Assembly: GCF_000735605.1 (NCBI RefSeq)
Contig: NZ_JPKG01000008.1
Span: 1 to 64,000, forward strand
Direction: 5' to 3'
Length of the DNA stretch: 64,000 nt
Source of the DNA: Allobosea sp. LC85
GTDB lineage: Bacteria; Pseudomonadota; Alphaproteobacteria; Rhizobiales; Beijerinckiaceae
Part shown: positions 26,162 to 35,420 of the stretch, one piece after another
Numbering within the stretch: the first letter of the stretch is position 1
Layout of the letters: each line of letters opens with the position of its first letter
Notes under the pieces: model-generated
What the model saw: the letters and a program-made list of their open reading frames with translations, nothing else
Database searches by the model: none
What the model was told of the DNA's origin: nothing
Program-made: the position numbers and the translations under genes

Positions 26162-27705
26162 TGCAGACCTTCACCGTCCGCCGTCCCGCCGTCCATTCGG
26201 CCCGTGGCCTCGTCGCCGCACAGAACCGGCACGCGGCCGAGGCCGGCGCGGCCGTGCTCTCGCGCGGCGGCAATGCGATGGATGCGGCCGTCGTCACCGC
26301 GCTCGTGCTCAGCACGGTCGAGCCCTGGCTCTCCGGCGTCGGCGGCGGCGGCTTTCTCGTCCATGCCGACGGCAGGACCGGCGCGACCGAGACGCTCGAT
26401 TTCAATGTCCGCGCGCCCGGCGGCATCGACCCGGCGGATTATCCGCTCACCGATGCCCAGTCTGGCAACTGGTTCGCCTGGCCCTCCGTGGTGGGGGACC
26501 GCAACGTCTCCGGCTATGGTGCGATCTGCGTTCCCGGCGCGGTCGCGGGCTTCGCCGCGGCGCTGGAGCGCCATGGCACCCTGTCCTGGGAAGAGGCGCT
26601 GCAGCCGGCGATCGAGCATGCCGAGCGCGGGCTCGAGATCGACTGGTTCGCGGCGCTCTGCATCGCGATCGAAGCAGCCGGCATCGCCCGCGATCCGGTG
26701 CTTGCGGCCCTGCTGCTCGACAATGGCCACGCGCCCAAGGCCGGGGCGGATACACGGCGCTTCAAGCCGATGGCGCAGAAGGCGGCGTTGCTCCGGCGGC
26801 TGGCGAAATCCGGTGCGCGCGATTTCTACGAGGGCGAGACGGCGCGCGTGATCGCGGCCGATTTGCAGGCCGGCGGCTCGGCCATCCGGCCCGGCGATCT
26901 CGCGGGTTATGACGTCACCTGGGCGCCGGCGCTGACCGGGCGCTATCGCGACTTCGACATCGCCGCCATTCCCGGCCTGAGCGGCGGGCCGAGCTTCCTC
27001 GATGCGGCGGGGCGTCTCGCGTCCGGCCCGCTCTCGCGCGAGACCTCGCCGGCGCAACGGGCCCTGCTCTATGCCAACGCCATCCGCGAAGCCTATGCCA
27101 CGCGCCTGACCACGCTCGGCCATGCCGCGACGCCACAGGCGGGCTGCACCTCCCATGTCAGCGTGGTCGATCGCGACGGCACCATGGTCTCGCTGACCAA
27201 CACCCTGCTCTCGCGCTTCGGCGCCAAGGTCGCGCTGCCCCATGCCGGCATCATCATGAACAATGGCATGATGTGGTTCGATCCCCGCCCCGGCCAGCCG
27301 AACAGCATCGCAGCCGGGCAGAAGCCGCTCGCCAATATGTGCCCGCTGGTGCTCAGCCAGGACGGGCGGCCCGTGCTCGCCATCGGCGCGGCGGGCGGGC
27401 GCACGATCTTCCCGACGGTGCTCCAGCTCATCTCAGGCATCGCCGATCTCGGCTTGTCCCTGGAGGAGGCCTTCCATCGCCCGCGAATCGATGCCTCGAC
27501 GCCGCGCATCAAGATCGACGCCCGCGCCGAACCCGATGTCGCCGCGACCGTCGCCACAGCCTTCCCGGTCGAGATCGTCGAGGACACGCTCTACCCCGTG
27601 AATTTCTCGATTCCCTCGGCGGTGATGACCTCTCCCTCAGGCGGCTTCATCGGCATGGCCCACCCGACCAGCGCCTGGGCAGCGGTCGTGGCGGCAACCG
27701 CATGA
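26161..27705 (+). CDS. gamma-glutamyltransferase family protein (second)
   Basis: 514 residues. Ntn-hydrolase with self-cleavage expected before the Thr in CTSHVSVVDRDGT; LLSRFGA, NNGMMWFDP and the GAAGGRTIFPTVLQ block complete the family pattern. No signal peptide. It differs strongly from the GGT at 6433 (different N-terminus and processing loop) and is not a recent duplicate. Overlaps both neighbours by one and four bases, so it is a fixed part of the operon. Probable role: hydrolysis or transfer of gamma-glutamyl or similar amides taken up by the transporter. Confidence 0.88.
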   Translation: MQTFTVRRPAVHSARGLVAAQNRHAAEAGAAVLSRGGNAMDAAVVTALVLSTVEPWLSGVGGGGFLVHADGRTGATETLDFNVRAPGGIDPADYPLTDAQSGNWFAWPSVVGDRNVSGYGAICVPGAVAGFAAALERHGTLSWEEALQPAIEHAERGLEIDWFAALCIAIEAAGIARDPVLAALLLDNGHAPKAGADTRRFKPMAQKAALLRRLAKSGARDFYEGETARVIAADLQAGGSAIRPGDLAGYDVTWAPALTGRYRDFDIAAIPGLSGGPSFLDAAGRLASGPLSRETSPAQRALLYANAIREAYATRLTTLGHAATPQAGCTSHVSVVDRDGTMVSLTNTLLSRFGAKVALPHAGIIMNNGMMWFDPRPGQPNSIAAGQKPLANMCPLVLSQDGRPVLAIGAAGGRTIFPTVLQLISGIADLGLSLEEAFHRPRIDASTPRIKIDARAEPDVAATVATAFPVEIVEDTLYPVNFSIPSAVMTSPSGGFIGMAHPTSAWAAVVAATA

Positions 27706-28682
27706 GCACGAGCGGCGCCCCCGTCCTGGCGATCGAGGATCTCGTCGTCGAGATCGACGGCAACCGCATCATCGACCATGTCTCGCTCGCGGTCGGGGCC
27801 GGCCGGATCCTCGCCATCGTCGGGGAATCCGGCTGCGGCAAGAGCCTGACCGCGCTCTCGGTGCTCGGCCTGCTGCCGAAGGCGGCCCGGTTCAAGGGCG
27901 GCGCGATCCGGCTCAACGGGCGTGACCTGTCGCGGATTGGCGAGGCCGCGCTCTCCGACGTCAGGGGCAATGAGGCAACGATCATCTTCCAGGAGCCGGT
28001 CGCGTCGCTGAACCCGCTGATGCGCGTCGGCGAGCAGGTCGAGGAGGCGCTGATCCTGCATCGCGGCCTCTCGGCCAGGGCCGCACGCGAGGAGGCGATC
28101 GCGATGATGACGCGTGTCGGCATCCCCGATGCGGCCAGGCGCGCGCGGCAATATCCGTTCGAGCTCTCGGGCGGGATGTGCCAGCGCATCATGATCGCCT
28201 CGGCGCTGATCTGCCGCCCGGCCCTGCTCATCGCCGACGAGCCGACGACGGCGCTCGACGTGACGATCCAGGCCCAGATCCTCGACCTGATGCGCCGCCT
28301 GCGCGAGGAGGTCGGTACCGCGATCGTGCTGATCACCCATGACATGGGTGTCGTCGCCGATCTCGCCGACGATGTCTGCGTGATGTATGGCGGCCGCATC
28401 GTTGAGAGCGGCGCAGTCGAGCCGATCTTCGCCGCGCCGCGCCACCCCTATACCAAGCTGCTGCTCGCCACGATTCCGACGCTGCAGGGTACGCGCAAGG
28501 CGGTGCTGCGCACGATCGAGGGCATGGTTCCGAGCGCTGGATCCTGGCCCGATGGCTGCCGTTTCCGGACGCGCTGCCCGCTCGCGGACGAAGCCTGCCT
28601 GGCGCCGCCGCCTCTCGGCTCCGTCGGCAAAGCCCATCGCGCCGCCTGCTGGCATTCGGACCAGGTCGAGGCGCTGGCATGA
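27702..28682 (+). CDS. oligopeptide ABC transporter ATP-binding protein, DppD type
   Basis: 326 residues. Walker A GESGCGKSLT (about 43-52), signature LSGGMCQRIMIA, Walker B ALLIADEPTTALD, H-loop LITHDMG. The C-terminal oligopeptide/dipeptide extension with CRFRTRCPLADEAC, a Cys cluster seen in this family, is present. Overlaps the GGT stop and the next ATPase start by ATGA. The signature has Met-Cys where most read Gly-Gln-Arg/Gln (LSGGMCQR), as in other DppD proteins. Confidence 0.93.
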   Translation: MSTSGAPVLAIEDLVVEIDGNRIIDHVSLAVGAGRILAIVGESGCGKSLTALSVLGLLPKAARFKGGAIRLNGRDLSRIGEAALSDVRGNEATIIFQEPVASLNPLMRVGEQVEEALILHRGLSARAAREEAIAMMTRVGIPDAARRARQYPFELSGGMCQRIMIASALICRPALLIADEPTTALDVTIQAQILDLMRRLREEVGTAIVLITHDMGVVADLADDVCVMYGGRIVESGAVEPIFAAPRHPYTKLLLATIPTLQGTRKAVLRTIEGMVPSAGSWPDGCRFRTRCPLADEACLAPPPLGSVGKAHRAACWHSDQVEALA

Positions 28683-29641
28683 CGCTGCTCCAGGTTCGCG
28701 ATCTCAAGGTCCATTTCAAGCTGCGTCGCGGCGTCGGTGTGCCCGGCGGCGTGGTCAAGGCGGTGGACGGCGTCTCCTTCGACGTCGCGGCCGGCCGCAC
28801 GCTGGCGCTGGTCGGCGAATCCGGCTGCGGCAAATCCACGACCGCCTATGCCGTGATCGGCCTCGAACAGGCGACGGGCGGCACGGTCGCGTTCGATGGT
28901 CGCGACATCACCGGGCTCAAGGGGCGCGAGCGCGCTGCGCTGGCGCAGGAGATCCAGATCGTCTTCCAGGACCCGAGCGCCGCGCTCGATCCGAAGATGA
29001 GCATCGAAGCCAGCATCAGCGAGCCGCTCGCCATCGCCGGCTGGACGCGCAGCGACAGGCGAAAGCGGGTGGCCGAGCTGCTCGACCGGGTCGGGCTGCC
29101 GGCAGCCTTCACCGAGCGCCTGCCGAGCGCGCTCTCGGGCGGCCAGCGCCAGCGCGTCGTGATCGCCCGTGCGCTCGCGCTGTCGCCGCGCCTGCTCATC
29201 CTCGACGAGCCGGTCTCGGCGCTCGATGTCTCGATCCGCTCGCAGGTGCTGAACCTGCTGCTGGAGCTGCAGCGCGATCTCGACCTGGCCTATCTCTTCA
29301 TCTCGCATGACCTCTCGGTGGTCAGGCATATCGCCGACGAGGCGATGGTGCTCTATCTCGGCTCGGTCATGGAAAGGGGGCCGATCGATGTGATGTTCGA
29401 GGCGCCGCAGCACCCCTATACGCAGGCGCTGCTCTCGGCGATCCCGCTGCCGGACCCGCTGCTGCAACGCCGGCGCGAGAAGATCATCCTGACGGGAGAC
29501 CTGCCGAGCCCGCTCTCGCCGCCGCCGGGCTGCCCCTTCGTCAGCCGCTGCCCGATCCGGATCGAGCGCTGCAGCGCGACCCGCCCGCCCCTGCTGGAAA
29601 CGGCGGCAGGATCGCGCGTTGCGTGTATCCTGAGACGTTAG
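28679..29641 (+). CDS. oligopeptide ABC transporter ATP-binding protein, DppF type
   Basis: 320 residues. Walker A GESGCGKSTT, signature LSGGQRQRVVIA, Walker B LLILDEPVSALD, H-loop FISHDLS, and a C-terminal Cys cluster CPFVSRCPIRIERC. Last gene of the operon; the convergent DapA-like gene ends 15 bases away. As the only ABC ATPase pair of this type in the window it may also energise the permeases at 10973-12771 (inference). Confidence 0.93.
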   Translation: MTLLQVRDLKVHFKLRRGVGVPGGVVKAVDGVSFDVAAGRTLALVGESGCGKSTTAYAVIGLEQATGGTVAFDGRDITGLKGRERAALAQEIQIVFQDPSAALDPKMSIEASISEPLAIAGWTRSDRRKRVAELLDRVGLPAAFTERLPSALSGGQRQRVVIARALALSPRLLILDEPVSALDVSIRSQVLNLLLELQRDLDLAYLFISHDLSVVRHIADEAMVLYLGSVMERGPIDVMFEAPQHPYTQALLSAIPLPDPLLQRRREKIILTGDLPSPLSPPPGCPFVSRCPIRIERCSATRPPLLETAAGSRVACILRR

Positions 29642-29656
29642 GGCCGGGCCGCTCGA

Positions 29657-30577
29657 TCAAGCAGCGGAAAGCCGATGGACCGAGCGGCCATTGATCGGCC
29701 GGGGCAAATCGTCGAGCGCGTATGTCAGGTCCTCGACGAGAGAAGACGCCGCCGCGACCAGAGGCAGCCGACAGGCAGGGCCGATGCCGGGATGCTGAAG
29801 CGACAATGCCAGTTTGATGGCGACCGGGTCTGGTTCCCGGCCGACCAGGCTCAGAATCGGAATCAAGCGGCGCTGCAGGATTTGCGCCTGCTCGAAGGAG
29901 CCGGCGCGGCATGCGTCCCTGATCCGGCCGAGCAGGCGCGGCGCAAGGTTGCCGATGCTGGTGATTGCGCCACAACCGCCCGAGGCAAGGTAGGCCGGGA
30001 TGGTGTCGCCCGCACCGGTCAGGCGCATGAAATGCCGGCTGCAGCTGCGCATGATCCGGTCGCAGCGCGCGACGTCGCCGCGGCGCTCGAGGACCGCCAT
30101 GATTGTCGGCGTCGCGGCCAGTTCGGCCAATGTCTCGGGCGCGAGCTCGACGGCGCAGCGGTCCGGATCATTGTCGATGATCAGCGGCAAGGGGGTTGCA
30201 GCGGCAACCGACAGGATGTGCTGGACGAGACCGGCCTGGGTCGGCTTGTTGTAGTAGGGCAGACGCAGAAGAATCGCATTGGCTCCCGCCGCGGTGGCGT
30301 TGCGGACATCTGCGATGCTCTGCGCCGTCGCATTCGACCCGGCCGCCGCGATGATCGGATAGACCGGCCCCGCTGCTGCCCGCGCCAGCCCGAGCAAGCG
30401 CATGCGCTCTTCGTCCGTCAGCGTCGCGCCTTCGGCGCTGGCGGTCCCGAGAACGATGCCGTCCGCCCCCTCCTGGATCTGCCAATCCACCAGCCGCAGG
30501 AAGGCTGGTTCGTCCAGCGTGTCGCCGCTGAAGGGTGTCACCAGTGGGGTGAACATGCCGCGAAGCCAGTGATCCAT
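29657..30577 (-). CDS. DapA/NAL-superfamily protein lacking the Schiff-base lysine
   Basis: 306 residues from ATG 30577 (MDHWLRGMFTPLVTPF). TIM-barrel landmarks of the dihydrodipicolinate synthase / N-acetylneuraminate lyase family are clear: TPLVTPF at 10, GTASAEGATLTDEER (GTTGE loop), and RLPYYNKP (108-112, the conserved Tyr). The lysine that forms the Schiff base, in family consensus GIKEATGD, is replaced: the segment reads AVLERRGD with Leu163 at the Lys position. Classical aldolase chemistry is therefore not expected. The reading frame is intact. Convergent with the transporter operon. Function unknown. Confidence 0.85.
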   Translation of the reverse strand: MDHWLRGMFTPLVTPFSGDTLDEPAFLRLVDWQIQEGADGIVLGTASAEGATLTDEERMRLLGLARAAAGPVYPIIAAAGSNATAQSIADVRNATAAGANAILLRLPYYNKPTQAGLVQHILSVAAATPLPLIIDNDPDRCAVELAPETLAELAATPTIMAVLERRGDVARCDRIMRSCSRHFMRLTGAGDTIPAYLASGGCGAITSIGNLAPRLLGRIRDACRAGSFEQAQILQRRLIPILSLVGREPDPVAIKLALSLQHPGIGPACRLPLVAAASSLVEDLTYALDDLPRPINGRSVHRLSAA

Positions 30578-30968
30578 CGGAAACCTCAACACATCAGACC
30601 ATCGATCGTGGCGCGGCGCTGCGGGCCCCCGCCCCCGGAACGAGGTTCTCGTTCCGGGAAGGGTGCGACCACCGACGCAGATTCGGCCGGTTTGGCGTAA
30701 GGGTTCGATACGGATCGGCATGGGTCTGGCGTAAGGGCGCCGGGTATCCGGGACCGACGGCGAACCTCACGACGGCGTGGACGCGGCAACGCCCTCCCAG
30801 CGGCTTATGGGATGCTTGTGGCGCGGCGTGCAGAAGCGCCTCGAAATCTGGTTCTCGACCTGAACCGGCCGATCGCCATCGCGCGCGCAGATCGGCATCG
30901 AAAGCGGCCCAACCGCGGACGAACGGCTGCGATCGATCCGCGATCGGCATCCAGACCCCGGAATGACC
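30578..30968 (-). other. 390-base stretch without a gene
   Basis: Between the DapA-like gene and a small membrane protein on the same strand. No frame with recognisable protein features; expected to hold the promoter of the DapA-like gene. Confidence 0.4.
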
Positions 30969-31322
30969 TCAGGTCTTGGTAAGCCCGAGAGCGACAGCGC
31001 AGGCTCTGGCGACATCGGAATCGGGCGACGAGCTACCCGGCATTGTCGCCCATCCCCCCTTCGCGATGAAATCGCCCTGCTGCCAGGAGCCGATCTTCTT
31101 CAGTTCGGCAAGTTGTTCGGTCGCGTTGGTCTGCTGCTGGAACCTGACCACGCAGATCGGTGAGAGAGCGGCGATCACGGCAGTGTTGGAACGCGCTGTG
31201 GCGTCGCGCTCCGACCGACCCTGCGTGACCCAGCCGCCCCAGCTGAAACCAATAATTGCAAGCGCGACGGCTCCGCCGACGGCGCCCCAGGCGGCCGGCT
31301 TCAGTTCTGCTGGAATTTTCAT
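30969..31322 (-). CDS. small conserved membrane-anchored protein
   Basis: 117 residues from ATG 31322 (MKIPAELKPAAWG). One membrane helix (about 11-29, GAVGGAVALAIIGFSWGGWV), then a periplasmic part with two cysteines (PICVVRFQ and ARACAVAL) and the segment SWQQGDFIAKGGWATMPG. I recognise this as a conserved hypothetical type in alphaproteobacteria without an assigned function. An upstream in-frame start at 31376 is less likely. Confidence 0.7.
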   Translation of the reverse strand: MKIPAELKPAAWGAVGGAVALAIIGFSWGGWVTQGRSERDATARSNTAVIAALSPICVVRFQQQTNATEQLAELKKIGSWQQGDFIAKGGWATMPGSSSPDSDVARACAVALGLTKT

Positions 31323-31929
31323 GAGATTTGTGTTTCCCGATCGGAAGAAAAATCTCCCGATGACCGACAGTATCACCTTTTCAGATCAGGTTATTTATTT
31401 TCATCGTACCGCCTTATTATTCTGTTTTTGGAATTTGCAATGAGGTCTCGTCGCTTCTCGGATCAGCCTGCGCTCCTCGTCAGCGAGCACGGCTGCGGGC
31501 GAACGGACCTGCGATTCACCTCGCTCGACACCGTTTGACACCTCGCCCCAGTGGCGATCGATCAACATCCGATCATCACGTCCGGTTCTCAAGTTTTCCA
31601 GGCCGCCTCATCAATTTCGGCATCATCGACGTCGATATTTCGCGGCGTAGCGAGCAATTATTCGTCGCAATGTGAATAATCCTCCTTCCAGAAATCCGAA
31701 ACGACGTCAGGGAATAATTAGGGAGCGACATCATTTTTGTGAATTATTCGTCACAAGAAACTTATTGTTTACTTTTTTGACAATTCGTTTACTATCGAAT
31801 TGTCGATAATTTGTTGGCTGTTTTTTCCGCGCGCCTCCGCGCGCCTGACGAACCCCCTTCGAAAATCGTGGTGAACCCATCGAGCATTCGCTCGGTAGGC
31901 GACAAGTATTGCCAGAAGGAGAGTTCGTT
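31323..31929 (+). promoter_or_regulatory. AT-rich leader region of the cold-shock gene
   Basis: About 600 bases, clearly richer in A+T than its neighbours from about 31600 on. A perfect inverted repeat GACAATTCG (31779-31787) / CGAATTGTC (31796-31804) lies about 125 bases before the cold-shock start. Long structured 5' leaders are typical of cold-inducible csp mRNAs, so this may act as a temperature-responsive leader (inference). A weak 55-codon frame on the minus strand (31401-31568) was seen but not accepted. Confidence 0.5.
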
Positions 31930-32139
31930 ATGAGCACCGGCACCGTAAAATGGTTCAATTCCACCAAGGGCTTTGGCTTCATTCAGCCTGATGACGGCAG
32001 CCAGGACGTCTTCGTCCATATCTCCGCCGTCGAACGCGCTGGCATGCGCGAGATCGTCGAAGGCCAGAAACTTGGCTATGAAGCGGTTCGCGACGCCAAG
32101 TCCGGCAAAATGGCGGCCGAGCAGCTGCAAGCCGCGTAA
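31930..32139 (+). CDS. cold-shock protein (CspA family)
   Basis: 69 residues, start ATG 31930 with AAGGAGAG upstream. Single OB-fold with RNP1 KGFGFI (about 15-20) and RNP2 VFVHIS (about 31-36). A nucleic-acid chaperone that binds single-stranded RNA and DNA. A rho-independent terminator follows. Confidence 0.96.
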   Translation: MSTGTVKWFNSTKGFGFIQPDDGSQDVFVHISAVERAGMREIVEGQKLGYEAVRDAKSGKMAAEQLQAA

Positions 32140-32185
32140 TCGAGATTCAGCCTCGCCGATAGCCACGGATGTACTGGTGTCGTTC

Positions 32186-32488
32186 ATGAGGTTGGAAGGA
32201 AGGGCCAGGTTCAACGCCTGGCCTTTTTCGTACCCGCTGGCCGGCGACGGCCGGCACCGCCATCAGGAGCAAACCCTGTCCAGGAGCAACAGAGCCCGCG
32301 TCCAGGCTGAGGCCGCATTCCTCAAGACGCAAACCCGATCCCTGTCGCGCAACCGGATCGTCTCCGAGACCGACGCGGTCAATCAGGCGCGCGACGCCAA
32401 CACCGCCAGGCTCAAGGAGCAGCGGCTGAACAAGGAGGCGCTCGACCGCGCCGCAGTTGCGACCGCTCCTGGTATCCCGCTCCCATGA
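32186..32488 (+). CDS. small charged hypothetical protein
   Basis: 100 residues if started at ATG 32186, but that start lies before the terminator hairpin, so the true start may be further in. The C-terminal part (AEAAFLKTQTRSLSRNRIVS, then ARDANTARLKEQRLNKEALD) is a charged, helical segment of the kind often found beside csp genes in Rhizobiales. The stop overlaps the next ATG (ATGA, 32485-32488), which supports real translation. Function unknown. Confidence 0.55.
   Translation: MRLEGRARFNAWPFSYPLAGDGRHRHQEQTLSRSNRARVQAEAAFLKTQTRSLSRNRIVSETDAVNQARDANTARLKEQRLNKEALDRAAVATAPGIPLP
32203..32228 (+). terminator. rho-independent terminator after the cold-shock gene
   Basis: Stem GGCCAGG (32203-32209) / CCTGGCC (32217-32223) with a 7-base loop, followed directly by TTTTT. 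Confidence 0.8.
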
Positions 32489-34083
32489 CCGCGCCATGGT
32501 GGCAGAGCGGCGTGATCTACCAGATCTACCCCCGCTCCTTTCAGGATGGGAATGGCGATGGCATGGGCGACCTCAGGGGTATCGGGCAGCGGCTCGACTA
32601 TCTCGCCGGCCTCGGGATCGACGCGATCTGGATTTCGCCGATCTATCCCTCGCCGATGGTCGATTTCGGCTATGACGTTGCCGACTACCGCGACATCGAT
32701 CCGCGCTTCGGCACGCTCGCCGATTTCGACGCTCTGCTCACCCACGCCCATGCGCGCGGGATCAGGGTCCTGCTCGATTTCGTCCCAAACCATAGCTCCG
32801 ACCGGCATCCCTGGTTCGTTGAGAGTCGCTCCTCGCGCGAAAATCCGAAACGCGACTGGTATCTCTGGCGCGATGCCGCAGCCGATGGCGGCCCGCCCAA
32901 TAACTGGGTGAGCGATTTCGGCGGTTCGGCCTGGGAATGGGACGAGGCCACCGGCCAGTATTATTACCACGCCTTCCTGAAGGAGCAGCCGGACCTCAAC
33001 TGGCGCAACCCGGCCGTCCAGGCTGCGATGTACGACGTGATGCGTTTCTGGTTCGACCGTGGCGTGGACGGTTTCCGCATCGACGTGCTCTGGCACCTGA
33101 TCAAGGCAGAAGTCTTCCCGGACAATCCGCCGAACGCCGCCTATCACCCCGCGCTCGGCGATATGCACCGCGTGCTCCAGCTCCATTCCACCGATCAGCC
33201 CGAAGTCCATGCGATCGCCGCCGAGATGCGCGCGATTGCCGACAGTTACGGCAGTGCCGGGCGGGGTGAGCGCGTGCTGATCGGCGAGATCTATCTGCCG
33301 GTCGATCGCCTGATGCACTATTACGGTCGTGAACGGCCGGAAATGCATTTGCCCTTCAACTTCCAGCTGATCGAGGCTGTGTGGGAGGCGCGCGCGCTGG
33401 CCACGCTCATCGCCACTTACGAAGCGGCCCTTCCGCCGGGCGGCTGGCCGAACTGGGTGCTCGGCAACCATGACAGGCCTCGCGTCGCCGCCAGGCATGG
33501 ACAGGCTCAAGCCCGCGTCGCGGCGATGCTGCTTCTGACGCTACGGGGCACTCCGACCCTCTATTACGCTGACGAACTGGGCATGAGTGATGTCCCGATC
33601 CCGCTCGAACAGATGCGCGACCCGCGCGGTCTGCGTGAACCCGGGCTCGGCCTTGGCCGGGATCCGGTTCGTACGCCCATGTCATGGGATGGAAGCGCAC
33701 ATGCCGGCTTCAGCACGGTCGAGCCCTGGCTGCCGCTCAATTCCGATTGGCCGGCGCGGAATGTTGCGCGGATGATGACTGACCCTGCTTCAATTCTCTT
33801 GCTTTATCACCAGCTGCTGGCCGTCAGGCGTGCGCATCCGGCATTGGCGATCGGCGATTTCGCGCTGCTGGCCTCTGACGGCGATGTCCTCGCCTATGAG
33901 CGTCGAGAGGGTGCGCAGCGGCTGATTGTAGCGCTCAATCTCGGCGGACGGCGGCAACGCCTGCAGCTACCCAGGGAGGCAACCGGTTGCCGTTCGCTTC
34001 TTTCGACGATCGGCGCGGCGCCTCTCATCGAGAACGATGTGCTGCTGCTCCGGGCAGACGAGGGCGTCATCCTTGCCGCCTGA
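32485..34083 (+). CDS. GH13 alpha-glucosidase / oligo-1,6-glucosidase
   Basis: 532 residues. The alpha-amylase barrel has all catalytic regions: DFVPNHSS (region I), DGFRIDV with nucleophile Asp200, GEIYLP with acid/base Glu268, and LGNHD with Asp330. QDGNGDGMGDL near 20 is the region of the GH13 alpha-glucosidase subfamilies. No signal peptide, so it acts in the cytoplasm on maltose, isomaltose or sucrose-like glucosides. A glycosyltransferase gene follows after 25 bases, suggesting a joint role in glucan or trehalose-type metabolism (inference). Confidence 0.93.
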   Translation: MTAPWWQSGVIYQIYPRSFQDGNGDGMGDLRGIGQRLDYLAGLGIDAIWISPIYPSPMVDFGYDVADYRDIDPRFGTLADFDALLTHAHARGIRVLLDFVPNHSSDRHPWFVESRSSRENPKRDWYLWRDAAADGGPPNNWVSDFGGSAWEWDEATGQYYYHAFLKEQPDLNWRNPAVQAAMYDVMRFWFDRGVDGFRIDVLWHLIKAEVFPDNPPNAAYHPALGDMHRVLQLHSTDQPEVHAIAAEMRAIADSYGSAGRGERVLIGEIYLPVDRLMHYYGRERPEMHLPFNFQLIEAVWEARALATLIATYEAALPPGGWPNWVLGNHDRPRVAARHGQAQARVAAMLLLTLRGTPTLYYADELGMSDVPIPLEQMRDPRGLREPGLGLGRDPVRTPMSWDGSAHAGFSTVEPWLPLNSDWPARNVARMMTDPASILLLYHQLLAVRRAHPALAIGDFALLASDGDVLAYERREGAQRLIVALNLGGRRQRLQLPREATGCRSLLSTIGAAPLIENDVLLLRADEGVILAA

Positions 34084-34108
34084 TCCAGAACCAGGGAAGG
34101 ACGCTCGC

Positions 34109-35119
34109 TTGCGCATCGCCATGCTGGCGCCGATCTCCTGGCGGACCCCACCCCGCCATTATGGTCCATGGGAGCTGGTGACAAGCCTCTTGACCGAGGC
34201 CCTGGTGGCACGAGGCGTCGATGTCACGCTCTTCGCCACCAAGGACAGCCGGACGTCCGGCACGCTGGCGGGACTTTGCCCGGCGCCGTATTCCGAGGAC
34301 CCTGCCATCGACGCCAAGGTCTGGGAGATGCTCCACGTCGCCCATGTCTTCGAGCGCGCGAGCGAGTTCGACCTGATTCACAATCAGGCGGATTTCGTGC
34401 CGCTCGCTTTCTCGCGGCTGGTCGAGACGCCGGTCGTGACAACGATCCATGGCTTCTCATCGGACCGTATCCTGCCTGTCTTCAAGGCCTATGAGGATCG
34501 CGTCCATTATGTCGCGATCAGCGACGCCGATCGCCATCCGGACCTGCGCTATGCCGCAGTGATTCATCACGGTATCCGGCTCGAGGACTTTCCGTTCAAC
34601 CCCGATGGCAGCCAGGACCTGCTCTTCTTCGGCCGCATCCACAGGGACAAGGGAGTGGCCGAGGCGATCGCGGCGGCACGTCGGGCGGATCGACGACTGG
34701 TCATTGCCGGCATCGTCCAGGACGAGGGCTACCACGCGGCGCAGGTCGTTCCCGCACTCGACGATCGCTCGGTCGTCTATCTCGGTGCGGTTGGCGGGGC
34801 GTTGCGCACGCAAACCCTGGGCTCGGCGCGCGCGCTGCTTCACCTCATCAACTTCGAGGAGCCTTTCGGATTATCCGTCGTAGAAGCGCTTGCCTGCGGC
34901 ACGCCGGTCATCGCCTTCAACCGCGGCTCGATGCCGGAGCTGATCGAGCACGGCGTTACGGGCTTCCTCGTCGACAGCGTCGATGAAGCCGTCGCGGCTG
35001 TCGACCGTATCGGGGAGATCGATCGCGCAGCCTGCCGGGCGTCAATCGCCTCGCGCTTTACGGTAGAGCGCATGGCCGACCGGTACTTGAATTTGTACCG
35101 ATCCCTCCTCGACCGCTAA
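34109..35119 (+). CDS. GT4 glycosyltransferase
   Basis: 336 residues from TTG 34109, with GGGAAGGA upstream. N-terminal half opens LRIAMLAPISWRTPPRHYG and contains the WELVTSLLTEALVARGVDVTLFA pattern. The C-terminal GT-B donor domain has FFGRIHRDKGVAEAI and the EX7E block EEPFGLSVVEALACGTPVIAF (about 250-270). A retaining UDP- or GDP-sugar transferase. It follows the glucosidase gene closely and ends a short unit. Confidence 0.88.
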   Translation: MRIAMLAPISWRTPPRHYGPWELVTSLLTEALVARGVDVTLFATKDSRTSGTLAGLCPAPYSEDPAIDAKVWEMLHVAHVFERASEFDLIHNQADFVPLAFSRLVETPVVTTIHGFSSDRILPVFKAYEDRVHYVAISDADRHPDLRYAAVIHHGIRLEDFPFNPDGSQDLLFFGRIHRDKGVAEAIAAARRADRRLVIAGIVQDEGYHAAQVVPALDDRSVVYLGAVGGALRTQTLGSARALLHLINFEEPFGLSVVEALACGTPVIAFNRGSMPELIEHGVTGFLVDSVDEAVAAVDRIGEIDRAACRASIASRFTVERMADRYLNLYRSLLDR

Positions 35120-35420
35120 CGCAGGATGCGATCGTCTCGACTGGCGATGGGCCTGGCAACCCCATCGTCCTGATCATGAAATGGAGCGGCAGCGACATTC
35201 CGGCAGCGGTCGCCGATGTCGCCGTCGTCGCTCTCCTGAGACAAGGCCTCTAGCCGCCGCTCCGTCCGTGCCTGCGCACCTTTCCCAGGTCCCGCAACGT
35301 CGGATACAACGATCAATCCGAGCATCAGGCTGCCCCCGGCGATGACCGCTTGCCCTGGCCGAGCCGGCTCCCACCCTGCCAATGCCCGCCGCGCCGTCCA
35401 GAACCGGAGAGGAACGATCG
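35120..35420 (+). other. 300-base intergenic stretch
   Basis: No gene recognised. Contains the promoter of the Tat-exported SDR gene, whose ribosome site is GAGAGGAACGATCG just before 35421. Confidence 0.4.

Noticed and set aside
26071..27243. 390-codon minus-strand frame
   Set aside because: Antisense to the GGT gene, which has complete catalytic motifs.
31401..31568. 55-codon minus-strand frame (MLIDRHWGEVSNG...)
   Set aside because: Composition is not absurd but no ribosome site, no family and no conserved neighbour; too little to call a gene.
35116..35382. Minus-strand frame with a hydrophobic segment near 35325
   Set aside because: Lies between two plus-strand genes, has arginine-rich flanks and no family; likely chance.
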